Source of the DNA: Cryomorphaceae bacterium
GTDB taxonomy: Bacteria; Bacteroidota; Bacteroidia; Flavobacteriales; Schleiferiaceae
DNA length: 15,843 nt
Direction of reading: 5' to 3'
Assembly (NCBI GenBank): GCA_022565745.1
Contig: JAIUMB010000041.1
Span: forward strand, 1-15,843
Shown piece after piece: positions 1-7,876 of the stretch. The first letter of the stretch is position 1; each line of letters starts with the position of its first letter. Under the pieces are notes generated by a model that worked only from the letters and a program-made list of their open reading frames with translations, was not told the DNA's origin and did no database searches. A program made the position numbers and the translations under genes.

Positions 1-986
1 ATGGATAAATCCACCGGATGTGAGACAAAAATTTCCGGCGCATCAGAATTGTATAACTGGCGAATTTCAGGAATGGCTAATTCCAGCAATTCAGACTCGT
101 TTTCCTCTAACTTTCTCCTAAACTCCACACTGTGTGATTGAACCACTGCGCCGTCGATGATTTTCAAAAAGTTGACATACCCGTGGGTGGCATCTGTGAC
201 TGCAGAAAACACATCGACATTGCTGATGCTTGGGTGACTTACCACCGATTTGGCTTGGTATTTTTCAATGCGCTCTAAACGCTCTTTGGTTTTTTGCGCT
301 GCTTCAAATGCCAATTGACTGGCTTGGTGGTGCATTTGTTCTTGCAAAGCTTTGCGCACGGCATTGAGATGACCTTTAATTAAGTTTCTCACCGCCTCAA
401 TACTACGGTTGTAATCCTCTTCACTTTGATGGCCTTCACAAGGCCCCAAACAATTTCCTATGTGATACTCCAAGCACACTTTAAACTTCCCGTTATCAAT
501 ATTATCTTCACTGAGATTGTATTTGCACGTTCGAATGGGATAAAGTTGTCGGGCCAGTTCCAATACCGTCTTCATTACTCTTACAGAGGCGTAAGGGCCG
601 TAATATTCTGAACCGTCTTTTATTTTTTGTCGGGTAGGAAAAATTCTCGGAAAACGCTCGTTTTTAATACAAATCCACGGATAAGTTTTGTCGTCTTTGA
701 GATTGATGTTATAGCGCGGCTGATGGGTTTTAATCAAGTTGTTTTCCAACAGTAAGGCATCGAACTCTGTTTCAGTGACCACCGTTTCAATGCGATCAAT
801 TTTTTTAACCATCACCGCTATGCGTGCACTGTCGTGTCGTTTGCTGAAATAAGACGACACGCGTTTTTTGAGGTTTTTGGCCTTACCAATGTATAAGAGC
901 CGATCATTTTTGTCAAAATACTGATACACACCAGGACTAGTTGGCAGTGAGCGAATGGTGTTTTGGATATCGTCTTTTGGATTCAT
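1..986 (-). CDS. uvrC: Excinuclease ABC subunit C (UvrC), N-terminal part, cut by window edge
   Basis: UvrC makes the dual incisions around a DNA lesion in nucleotide excision repair, recruited by UvrB in the cytoplasm. I translated the minus strand from the ATG at 986. This gives 328 codons with no stop, running off the left edge; the family is usually about 600 residues, so the second nuclease half and the HhH domain lie outside. Visible are the GIY-YIG nuclease with PGVY (Tyr21), LLYIGKA (Tyr32), Arg42 and the ENN glutamate (Glu81); four cysteines at 154, 171, 179 and 183 with the spacing of the iron-sulfur cysteines known in UvrC; and a helical UVR-type segment at about 207-243 that would contact UvrB. 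It is divergent from the tolC-like gene, 115 bp away. Identification is firm; only the exact start is unproven. Confidence 0.96.
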   Translation of the reverse strand, partial: MNPKDDIQNTIRSLPTSPGVYQYFDKNDRLLYIGKAKNLKKRVSSYFSKRHDSARIAVMVKKIDRIETVVTETEFDALLLENNLIKTHQPRYNINLKDDKTYPWICIKNERFPRIFPTRQKIKDGSEYYGPYASVRVMKTVLELARQLYPIRTCKYNLSEDNIDNGKFKVCLEYHIGNCLGPCEGHQSEEDYNRSIEAVRNLIKGHLNAVRKALQEQMHHQASQLAFEAAQKTKERLERIEKYQAKSVVSHPSISNVDVFSAVTDATHGYVNFLKIIDGAVVQSHSVEFRRKLEENESELLELAIPEIRQLYNSDAPEIFVSHPVDLS

Positions 987-1003
987 CTTGTCATTAAACT
1001 TCA

Positions 1004-1011
1004 CAAAGCTA
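1004..1011 (-). promoter_or_regulatory. Candidate -7 promoter element of uvrC
   Basis: Read on the minus strand this is TAGCTTTG, a full match to the Bacteroidota -7 consensus TAnnTTTG. It lies 17 bases before the uvrC ATG. I see no clear TTG at the -33 position, so only half the promoter is supported. Confidence 0.4.
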
Positions 1012-1101
1012 CGTGCTATTATTCATTCTGATTGGCGAAAACACCAAAAATCCTATGCTTCCAATTGAATCATAAAACGTACTTTTACACGCTCAAAACT
1101 A

Positions 1102-2538
1102 ATGCCCATGATGCCATATCGATTGTTATTTTTCGCCTTTGTATGCATGTGCTGTTCACGTGTAAGCATAGCACAAGTAACAGAGCGAACATGGACCCTT
1201 CAAGAATGTGTGGAATATGCATTAGACCAGAATATTGATGTTCGCCGCTCTGCTTTGAACATTGAAATGGCAAAGAACGACATCAACGCAGCTTGGGCTG
1301 ATTTGTTTCCGGACTTGAATGCGAGCTTTGGTTATAACTTCAATTTCGGTCTAAACATTGACCCTGTTACCAACTTAATCAGTCGACAATCCAGACAAAC
1401 CAGCAATTTTGGTTTAAATTCTCAGTGGACACTTTTCGATGGTTTTCGCAACAAGAACAACATTGACCGCGCGAGGTTAGAACGCGATATAAGAGAGGCC
1501 AGTTACCGACAGATGGAGGTCGATGTTACGCTTAACGTCACCGCTGCATACTTGCAAATACTTTTGGCCAAAGAAGTATTGCGCATTGCCAGAGAACAAG
1601 AGCGCATTTCTACCCTTCAGGTGCAACGCATGTCGGATCTTGTAAAAGCAGGTGCCGAGCCTCGCGGAAGTTTGTACGAGCTAGAAGCACAGTTGGCCAG
1701 GGACGAACAAAACAGAGTGCGCAACGAGAACGACTTGCTCCTAAGCAAGCTCGACTTGATTCAGTTGTTACAGTTGCCCGATTTAGATGGCTTTGACGTG
1801 ACCAATCCCATTGATGGATTACCGGATGGTGAAATTTTTGAATTTACCGAAGACTATATTTTTCAACGGGCATTAGAGTTACAGCCCGGCGTAAAAGCCG
1901 CGACATTGGGTATGCAACAGGCCGAGAAAGACATCAGCATTGCCAAGGGGCAACGATACCCTACCTTGAGCATCGTTGGGGCCATTTCTACCAATTACTC
2001 CAATCAAATTTTAGAATTTGGCGAGCAGATTCCCCAAATCGTTCCAATTGGGCAGACGAGCGATGGCCAATCCGTTTTTTCTGTTCAACAAGTACCGTCT
2101 GACATAAGGAATAAGCCCTTTGTAAACCAGGCATACGACAACGTCAATGAGTTTGTTGGGGTTAGCTTAAACATTCCTATCTACAGCAGATTTAGAATAC
2201 GCAACAACATCCGCAATGCGCAAATACAAAAGCAAATGGCGGATTTAGAGTTTGAACGGGAAAAAAACCGCGTGCGCCAAGACGTTCAAAGGGCATACGC
2301 CGATGCACAAGCGAGTTTAAAGTCGTATCGTGCAGCTGAGAAAGCCGTAAAGTCTAGCAAAGAAGCCTTCGATTACGCACAAGAGCGATTTCGCGTAGGA
2401 GCGATACAACAGTACGACTTTGAGAATGCCAAAAATGCATTGGCTCAAGCTCAAGCTGAAATGGCCAGCTCACTCTACGAATTTGTGTTCAGCATCAACG
2501 TGCTCAACTTTTACGCCAGCAATGAGTTAAAATTTTAA
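1102..2538 (+). CDS. TolC-family outer-membrane efflux/secretion protein
   Basis: This should be a trimeric outer-membrane channel that connects to a periplasmic adaptor and lets substrates leave the cell. The 478-residue product has a Sec signal peptide (hydrophobic residues about 7-24, likely cleavage after SIA at 24), then two outer-membrane-efflux-protein repeats at about 31-235 and 250-475. Each repeat contains long Ala/Gln/Arg-rich helices that would form the periplasmic tunnel, separated by strand segments such as the one around QWTLFDGFRN. The length fits the family. Three Met codons (1102, 1108, 1111) could each start the protein; the first was kept and the choice does not affect the signal peptide. 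The adaptor gene follows after 32 bp, so they are probably co-transcribed. The substrate cannot be inferred. Confidence 0.93.
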   Translation: MPMMPYRLLFFAFVCMCCSRVSIAQVTERTWTLQECVEYALDQNIDVRRSALNIEMAKNDINAAWADLFPDLNASFGYNFNFGLNIDPVTNLISRQSRQTSNFGLNSQWTLFDGFRNKNNIDRARLERDIREASYRQMEVDVTLNVTAAYLQILLAKEVLRIAREQERISTLQVQRMSDLVKAGAEPRGSLYELEAQLARDEQNRVRNENDLLLSKLDLIQLLQLPDLDGFDVTNPIDGLPDGEIFEFTEDYIFQRALELQPGVKAATLGMQQAEKDISIAKGQRYPTLSIVGAISTNYSNQILEFGEQIPQIVPIGQTSDGQSVFSVQQVPSDIRNKPFVNQAYDNVNEFVGVSLNIPIYSRFRIRNNIRNAQIQKQMADLEFEREKNRVRQDVQRAYADAQASLKSYRAAEKAVKSSKEAFDYAQERFRVGAIQQYDFENAKNALAQAQAEMASSLYEFVFSINVLNFYASNELKF

Positions 2539-2570
2539 TCATAAGCATTGACGATTTTGACCGAGAATTT

Positions 2571-3803
2571 ATGAAGAAAATTATTTGGATATTAGCAATA
2601 ATAATGGTTGTTGGTCTATTGATTTACGGCAGAACAGCAGGTTGGTTTGGTGGAGAGACTGCTGTTCTCGTTCAAGTCAAGAAGGTTGAAAAGCGCGATC
2701 TGGTAGAACTCGTAAATTCGTCTGGAAAAATAAGACCTGCTGCTGAGGTTAAACTTGCCCCGGAGGTGTCGGGTGAAATATTTGAGTTGAATGTTCGCGA
2801 AGGCGATAAAGTAGAGAAAGGACAATTACTGGTAAAGATTAACCCCGACCTCTATCAAGCCGCTCAACAGCGTGCCATTGCATCAACCAACAACGCCAAA
2901 GCGACCTTCAAACAAGCCGAAGCACAGTTCATCGAAGCCGAGCGCAATTACAACAGAAACAAGTCCTTGCATAAAAACGGCGTAATCTCTGACTTAGAAT
3001 TTGATGCCATTCAGCGCGAATATGATGTGGCTAGACTTGGCGTAGAGGCCGCTCGTTATCAAGTGAAAAGTGCTCAAGCATCTGAAAAAGAAGCTGAAGA
3101 CAATTTAAAGCGCACCACCATATATGCGCCAGCTTCAGGTATTGTTAGCATGCTCAATGTAGAAGTTGGCGAACGCGTGGTAGGGACCGCACAAATGGCT
3201 GGTACGGAGTTGCTGCGCATTTCTGACCTCACCCGTATGCAGGTAAAAGTAGAGGTTAACGAAAATGAGGTTATTCGCGTCAATATAGGCGATTCGGTAA
3301 CTATTCGCGTTGAGGCATACCCCGACGAAACATTTTATGGAAAGGTGGCCCAAGTGGCCATTGCTTCACGTGCTGATGAAAATGCCAGTGCAGACCAAAT
3401 CACGGTGTTTGATGTTTTGATTGATATCCATCCGGAATCATATGCCCATTTATCGCAACCATATCCTCTCCGTCATGGGATGACCGCTACTGTAGATATC
3501 ATTACTCGCAAGGTTTTTGATGTCATTGCCATACCTGTTCAGGCTGTTACAACGAGGTTAGACTCTACCGGCGACAACCGCTTGCACACACGTACACGTT
3601 CTTCCGATAAAGATGCTTTTACCTGTGTATTTGTTTCTGAAAACGATAAAGCCGTACTAAGAAAAGTTGAAGTTGGCATTCAAGATGATGCATTTATCCA
3701 TATCAAAAAAGGATTAGAGGAAAATGAAATGGTTATTTCCGGACCATTTGGAGCCATATCGCAAGAATTGCGTCACGAACTTCGCATCCAGACAAAACCA
3801 TAA
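2571..3803 (+). CDS. Efflux periplasmic adaptor (HlyD/MacA/RND membrane-fusion family)
   Basis: The product (410 residues) would be anchored in the inner membrane and bridge an inner-membrane pump to the TolC-like channel encoded just upstream. It has one N-terminal membrane anchor (about residues 4-20) without a lipobox. A first lipoyl half follows at about 58-92 (LAPEVSGEI, VREGDKVEKGQLL), then a coiled-coil hairpin at about 93-180 rich in Ala, Gln and Glu, and a second lipoyl half at about 181-218 (IYAPASGIVSML). Beta-barrel and membrane-proximal domains occupy about 223-400. The order and length match MacA-like and RND adaptors. No permease or ATPase gene is adjacent, so ABC-type and RND-type partners cannot be told apart. 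tsaB begins 3 bp after its stop. Confidence 0.93.
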   Translation: MKKIIWILAIIMVVGLLIYGRTAGWFGGETAVLVQVKKVEKRDLVELVNSSGKIRPAAEVKLAPEVSGEIFELNVREGDKVEKGQLLVKINPDLYQAAQQRAIASTNNAKATFKQAEAQFIEAERNYNRNKSLHKNGVISDLEFDAIQREYDVARLGVEAARYQVKSAQASEKEAEDNLKRTTIYAPASGIVSMLNVEVGERVVGTAQMAGTELLRISDLTRMQVKVEVNENEVIRVNIGDSVTIRVEAYPDETFYGKVAQVAIASRADENASADQITVFDVLIDIHPESYAHLSQPYPLRHGMTATVDIITRKVFDVIAIPVQAVTTRLDSTGDNRLHTRTRSSDKDAFTCVFVSENDKAVLRKVEVGIQDDAFIHIKKGLEENEMVISGPFGAISQELRHELRIQTKP

Positions 3804-3806
3804 TTG

Positions 3807-4487
3807 ATGTCGACCAAGGACGTTTTTTGGCTGGCTATAGAAACCGCAACCCGTAATTGCTCGGTGGCTGTATTTCACAACGACCAATGCCTTGCAGTGG
3901 CAGAAGAACAAGATGAGGAAAAATACATTCATGCGGAAAGGCTTCATTCTTTGGTAGAAGCCGCCCTGAACAAAGCCAATAAGACCTTTCAAGAGTTACA
4001 AGCCATTTTGGTAGGTGATGGTCCCGGGTCATATACGGGCCTTCGAATAGGCGTTTCTGCTGCCAAGGGTTATGCATATGCGTTATCCATTCCATTATAC
4101 GCCGTTTCGCCTTTGGATGCATTGTATGATTACTGGAAAGCAAATGGCAAAGATGAAGACATTTGTATCACTGTCATTGATGCCCGAAGAATGGAGGCGT
4201 TTAGCAAAACATTCAAAAAAGAAGGAACACCTTCAAACATAAAAGCCATCATCTTTGATCAAGATACCTTTAAAAAGGAGACCAAAAGGCTGGCCATCGT
4301 AGGCGATGCCGCTTCAAAACTCAAAGGGCTTTACAACAATCAGGTTGTCCTCTACCAGCAGTATCCATCTGCTGCATGGTATGGCCGCTTGGGGTGGACT
4401 TTCATTAAAAAAGGGGACTGTGTTGACTTGGCCTACTATGCCCCTAATTATGGAAAATCTTTTGTACCCGGCAAGCCATCAAAGTAA
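3807..4487 (+). CDS. tsaB: tRNA t6A37 biosynthesis protein TsaB
   Basis: TsaB is the catalytically inactive paralogue of TsaD. It dimerises with TsaD, and with TsaE supports transfer of the threonylcarbamoyl group to A37 of ANN-decoding tRNAs in the cytoplasm. The 226-residue product shows the ASKHA-fold N-terminal strands (LAIETATRNCSVAV, residues 9-22), HAERLHSLV (42-50), and the family signature GDGPGSYTGLRIGVSAAKG (about 70-88). Length is normal for TsaB, and the longer TsaD metal-binding histidines are absent. An in-frame TTG at 3804 directly follows the adaptor stop, but ATG at 3807 is the more likely start. The 3-bp gap to the adaptor gene implies co-transcription with the tolC-adaptor pair, although the functions are unrelated. 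Confidence 0.95.
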   Translation: MSTKDVFWLAIETATRNCSVAVFHNDQCLAVAEEQDEEKYIHAERLHSLVEAALNKANKTFQELQAILVGDGPGSYTGLRIGVSAAKGYAYALSIPLYAVSPLDALYDYWKANGKDEDICITVIDARRMEAFSKTFKKEGTPSNIKAIIFDQDTFKKETKRLAIVGDAASKLKGLYNNQVVLYQQYPSAAWYGRLGWTFIKKGDCVDLAYYAPNYGKSFVPGKPSK

Positions 4488-4507
4488 GAACGCATTCGTG
4501 TTGAGTA

Positions 4508-4525
4508 CCTATAATGGCTTATAGG
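4508..4525 (+). terminator. Short hairpin downstream of tsaB, possible weak terminator
   Basis: CCTATAA and TTATAGG form a perfect 7-bp inverted repeat around the loop TGGC, 21 bases after the tsaB stop. The stem is AT-rich and followed by CTCCTATTTTAG rather than a clean T-run. It could be a weak terminator, an RNA-stabilising hairpin or chance. Confidence 0.3.
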
Positions 4526-4612
4526 AATCTCCTATTTTAGATTGATCAGACGAAAGCAAGCGCTTTATATTTTACGGGTTTATATTATAAACAGACACTA
4601 ATAAATAAGCAA

Positions 4613-4620
4613 TACCTTTG
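4613..4620 (+). promoter_or_regulatory. Candidate -7 promoter element of the pseudouridine synthase gene
   Basis: TACCTTTG matches TAnnTTTG exactly and ends 22 bases before the ATG at 4643, which would give a short leader. The region 19-21 bases upstream has no TTG. The 155-bp gap after tsaB and this box suggest the gene has its own transcript. Confidence 0.45.
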
Positions 4621-4642
4621 CAGCTAGAAATAATCAAGCCAC

Positions 4643-5482
4643 ATGCAAAAAAAGAATTCAAAGAGCGGCAAGCCTCATCAAGGGGATAAGCAACGTTCTG
4701 GTCCACCGATGAAAAAGCCAGGAGGTAAAGGAAAAAAGAAACCTGTGCCTTCAGGAAATCCAGATGAAGTACGATTAAATAGATACTTGGCTTTGGCGGG
4801 GATTTGTTCCAGGCGTGAGGCCGACGAGTTTATAGCTGCCGGATTGGTTCAGGTCAATGACAAAGTCGTGACATCAATGGGGTATAAAGTTCAACCCAAC
4901 GACGAGGTACGTTATGCCGGAGAGCTCATAAAAGGAGAAAAGAAACAGTACGTACTGCTCAACAAACCAAAGGGATTTATCAGCACCACCGATGATCCTA
5001 AAGCGAGGAAAACGGTAATGGACTTGGTTGGCAAGGCCTGTAAAGAACGTATTTATCCTGTGGGGCCTCTCGATAGAGCAACCACTGGCTTACTTCTTTT
5101 TACCAACGACGGTGGTTTGGCTAAACGTTTAACCCATCCATCACTCGGCGCGAGTAAACTCTACGATGTTGTGTTGGATAAAAATCTAAGTAAGTCTGAT
5201 TTCGCGAAAATAATTGAAGGCGTTACTTTAGAAGACGGTCCTGTTGAAGTAGATGAATTGTCTTGGGTTGAAGGTAAAACGAGAAACCACATTGGCATTC
5301 GCATTCACATTGGCAGAAACCGAGTGATAAGAAGATTATTTGCCGAATTGGGTTATGAAGTAGTAAAATTAGATCGTGTATATTTTGCTGGATTAACCAA
5401 AAAGAATTTACCTCGAGGACACTATCGTTTTCTCACCAAAGCGGAAGTAGATTATTTGAGAATGCAGGGAAAGAATGATTAA
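4643..5482 (+). CDS. S4-domain pseudouridine synthase, RsuA/RluB/RluF family
   Basis: Enzymes of this family convert a specific uridine in ribosomal RNA (some also in tRNA) to pseudouridine. The 279-residue product starts with a basic, low-complexity tail (1-40; many Lys, Gly, Pro) common in Bacteroidota homologues. An S4 RNA-binding domain follows (about 43-95, VRLNRYLALAGICSRREADE), then the catalytic domain (about 103-265) with VLLNKPKGF, PVGPLDRATTGLLL, the GRNR-IRR-LF segment (224-233) and KLDRVYFAGLTKKNLPRG. Asp144 sits in the position of the catalytic aspartate. Residue 142 is Pro where the family normally has Arg (GRLD), which is unusual. The rRNA target cannot be assigned, so no gene symbol is given. 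A strong terminator follows the stop. Confidence 0.93.
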   Translation: MQKKNSKSGKPHQGDKQRSGPPMKKPGGKGKKKPVPSGNPDEVRLNRYLALAGICSRREADEFIAAGLVQVNDKVVTSMGYKVQPNDEVRYAGELIKGEKKQYVLLNKPKGFISTTDDPKARKTVMDLVGKACKERIYPVGPLDRATTGLLLFTNDGGLAKRLTHPSLGASKLYDVVLDKNLSKSDFAKIIEGVTLEDGPVEVDELSWVEGKTRNHIGIRIHIGRNRVIRRLFAELGYEVVKLDRVYFAGLTKKNLPRGHYRFLTKAEVDYLRMQGKND

Positions 5483-5500
5483 ATGAATTTATGGCACAAT

Positions 5501-5534
5501 AAAAAAAGCCCCGCAAAATTGCGGGGCTTTTTTT
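5501..5534. terminator. Bidirectional intrinsic terminator between convergent genes
   Basis: GCCCCGC (5508-5514) and GCGGGGC (5521-5527) form a GC-rich stem with a 6-base loop. Seven A's flank it on the left and seven T's on the right, so it can act on both strands. It lies 18 bases after the pseudouridine synthase stop and 18 bases from the stop of the convergent T9SS cargo gene, serving both. Confidence 0.93.
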
Positions 5535-5552
5535 ATGTGACAAGAAGAAAAA

Positions 5553-7655
5553 TTATTTCTCTACAGTTACTTTGTAAGTTGATTTCTTGCCGTCCATTTC
5601 AACGCTTAACAAGTACATACCATTGCTTAGGTGTGACATGTTCATTTGGTGTTGGGTGATGTTATTGGTATTTGCACGTTCTGCATGTACCACTTTACCA
5701 CTCATATCCGTGATTTGGATATTGGCAAACTTACCGTGTTTTTTATTGAAATCCAAGACCATTACACCTGTAGTTGGGTTTGGATAGTACTTGATTCCAA
5801 GCTCATCTTTAACTTCAGTGATCGTATTGGTTGGTCCAGTTCCATCACAGGGATCGGTAGAAGAACAAGCAATCATTCTGATGTGAGGTTGCGCAAGGCT
5901 GCGGCTACCACCTGCGTATCCATTAAACCAAGAACCCTGAGTAGCGTTAAACATCAGCGATTGGGTGGTATTTTGGAACGTTTGATCGTTACGGATGCTG
6001 ACAGGGAAATTTCCTTGTGAAGAGAACATAGTCACTACTATCCAGTATGCAGAATCTGGCTGCTGAGGTGTCCAAGCCATATCAACTTGACCAGAACCTA
6101 TAGAAGGATCAAAGAAAGCCACGTCGGTAAATCCGTTATCGATTTCGGCTTGTGTGATGGTTTTAAATGCGAACGCAACAGCACCACCAGTAGAACCTGT
6201 AAGGAAGTCTTCAACTTTAAACACTTCTACTTCAATTTCTGCTCCAGGCTCTGTTACACCACTAAGACCCACACGAGCGGTAAACATTTGGTCAAATTCA
6301 CCTTCCTTGATTTCATAACGCGCTGCGATGGCTGATCCGTCAGCACCAAGCTGTCCAGTACCAAGTCCATTAAAGAAGCGGCGGTAGTCCATACCCCAAA
6401 CTTGATCATTAACCAAGAAAGGAATGGTATCAGGACGGAAGCCAACTGTATTGCTGCTATATCCTGCCAAGGTAAGACTATCAGAAGTTACCTTATAGAC
6501 AAATTGATATTCACCTTTTTCTGTAGGCGTCCAAAAATCAGTTGTTAAATCAGCAAATGTTCTCAACTCACCAGGAGCTACAATAGGCACTGGTGTATGA
6601 GTAACAACTGTATCTAGCACACCGTTTCTCCAGATTTCAACCGCCAAGGCCACATTTGTTTGTGGTGAAGCACCAAAGTTACGTATGTTGGCATCAAAGG
6701 CAATTGGGCGTGCTTCACGTAAAGTGGTAATACCATAGTGACCAACGCCACCCCACGATGTTGGTGGGTTGTCATTGAGGATATCATATGCTGGTGCCGT
6801 AACCGTTCCTGTACCTGTAGTGATTTCGGTTGACTCAAAAGTAAAGAAAGTTGAAGGCAAAGGCTTAAGAGAAATATCATCAATCATCCAGAAGTACAAT
6901 CCCCAAACAGATGTTGGATCCGTATTAGGGCTTAACGCACCTGTACGTTCTTCTGCTCTAAAGATTATTGACATACGAACGTTAGATTGACCGCCAATAA
7001 ACTGAGAGACATCTCTCAACACGCGGGAGTCTCTAGGTGTTGCTGTGTTTACACCTAAATCCGAAGCTGGGTGAATCTCAATGGTATCGGGAAAAGTAGC
7101 TCCACCATTGGTACTAAATGCAATATACAAACGAGAATTAAAAAGACGCGCATAGGAGTACATCTCTAGCATCACCTCGTTTTGCCCTGTCAAATCAATC
7201 GTGTCTGTGACCAACACACCGATATGTCCGCCAGCAGCATTACCGTTTCCGATACCAGTTCCAGCCGTTTCTTTAAAGTCTGAATCATAAATCATAAAAC
7301 CATTGGCTCTAGTAGGGCTATTGATCGGAAGACCTGCACCTGCTAAAAATCCACGTGAACCTGTTGAAGTATCGGGGTTGGTGGAAGGACCACGGTATTC
7401 CCATTGTGCATTTGGGTTGGGTGTTCCAGCTCTTGTAAAGCCTAAGCTTGTCCAGTTACTAGGGACACCATTGGCGAAATCCTCTGACCAAATGGCTGTT
7501 TCTGCGCCATGTGATACTACAGGAAACTCTCTCTTTAGCATGTCATCTCCGTCTTGTACGCTAATGTTAGCATCCATTTCTGGAAACTGTACTGGTTGTT
7601 GGGCAAATGCTAACCCCGAAAACAACGCAGCTGCGATTAAATAATTTCTTCTCAT
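5553..7655 (-). CDS. Secreted protein with T9SS type A C-terminal sorting domain, function unknown
   Basis: The 700-residue product should cross the inner membrane by Sec (signal peptide 1-19, MRRNYLIAAALFSGLAFAQ) and the outer membrane by the type IX system. There its C-terminal domain is normally removed and the protein released or attached to the surface. The N-terminal module (about 52-265: WSEDFANGVPSNW, long strand-rich middle, ending WGLYFWMIDDISL) resembles the carbohydrate-binding or MAM-like jelly-roll modules common in such cargo. The middle (about 270-590) is strand-rich and unrecognised. The last about 80 residues (YYPNPTTGVMVLDF, DMSGKVV, LSNGMYLLSVE, KVTVEK) are a clear type A sorting domain. 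I see no protease, lipase or glycosidase motif. Only two cysteines occur (about 597 and 603), a possible local disulfide just before the sorting domain. It stands alone between two terminators with its own promoter. Confidence 0.9.
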   Translation of the reverse strand: MRRNYLIAAALFSGLAFAQQPVQFPEMDANISVQDGDDMLKREFPVVSHGAETAIWSEDFANGVPSNWTSLGFTRAGTPNPNAQWEYRGPSTNPDTSTGSRGFLAGAGLPINSPTRANGFMIYDSDFKETAGTGIGNGNAAGGHIGVLVTDTIDLTGQNEVMLEMYSYARLFNSRLYIAFSTNGGATFPDTIEIHPASDLGVNTATPRDSRVLRDVSQFIGGQSNVRMSIIFRAEERTGALSPNTDPTSVWGLYFWMIDDISLKPLPSTFFTFESTEITTGTGTVTAPAYDILNDNPPTSWGGVGHYGITTLREARPIAFDANIRNFGASPQTNVALAVEIWRNGVLDTVVTHTPVPIVAPGELRTFADLTTDFWTPTEKGEYQFVYKVTSDSLTLAGYSSNTVGFRPDTIPFLVNDQVWGMDYRRFFNGLGTGQLGADGSAIAARYEIKEGEFDQMFTARVGLSGVTEPGAEIEVEVFKVEDFLTGSTGGAVAFAFKTITQAEIDNGFTDVAFFDPSIGSGQVDMAWTPQQPDSAYWIVVTMFSSQGNFPVSIRNDQTFQNTTQSLMFNATQGSWFNGYAGGSRSLAQPHIRMIACSSTDPCDGTGPTNTITEVKDELGIKYYPNPTTGVMVLDFNKKHGKFANIQITDMSGKVVHAERANTNNITQHQMNMSHLSNGMYLLSVEMDGKKSTYKVTVEK

Positions 7656-7684
7656 TGTCGATTAAATTTAATTTGTCTGTTTGT

Positions 7685-7713
7685 CAAAAGTACAAAAACT
7701 TTCCAATTAACAA
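7685..7713 (-). promoter_or_regulatory. Bacteroidota-type promoter of the T9SS cargo gene
   Basis: On the minus strand a TTG (7711-7713) lies 18 bases upstream of TACTTTTG (7685-7692). This matches the Bacteroidota -33/-7 arrangement TTG...TAnnTTTG. The -7 box lies about 30 bases before the ATG at 7655. It is the best full promoter in the window. Confidence 0.65.
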
Positions 7714-7818
7714 GCGGCTTAAACAAAAAAATATCCAAGACGGCTGAATAATAAGAAATATTAATTTTTGAAGAGAAGTATTACAAGGCGAAAAACCACT
7801 ATCTATCTTGAAAACAAA

Positions 7819-7841
7819 AAGCCTCCTGCATAAGGAGGCTT
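7819..7841 (-). terminator. Intrinsic terminator after gcvP
   Basis: AAGCCTCCT (7819-7827) pairs with AGGAGGCTT (7833-7841) around a 5-base loop. On the minus strand the stem is followed by a run of T's (complement of the A's at 7816-7820). It lies 35 bases past the gcvP stop and ends the long minus-strand series. Confidence 0.85.
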
Positions 7842-7876
7842 TCATTAAAAACTTTTAACCAATTGGTTATCAATAT

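Noticed and set aside
426..611. Small plus-strand open frame at the left end, in an otherwise seemingly empty region
   Set aside because: The region is filled by the minus-strand uvrC fragment, which runs off the edge; the small frame is antisense to it.
3835..4143. 102-codon minus-strand open frame opposite tsaB
   Set aside because: The tsaB frame carries family motifs; this one has none and is a shadow.
4581..4600. AT-rich near-palindrome (TTTATATTATAAA) before the pseudouridine synthase gene
   Set aside because: It is imperfect and expected by chance in AT-rich intergenic DNA; no T-run or known operator pattern.
5646..6020. 124-codon plus-strand open frame opposite the 3' end of the T9SS cargo gene
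   Set aside because: Antisense to a clear coding region with no signal peptide, domain or promoter of its own.
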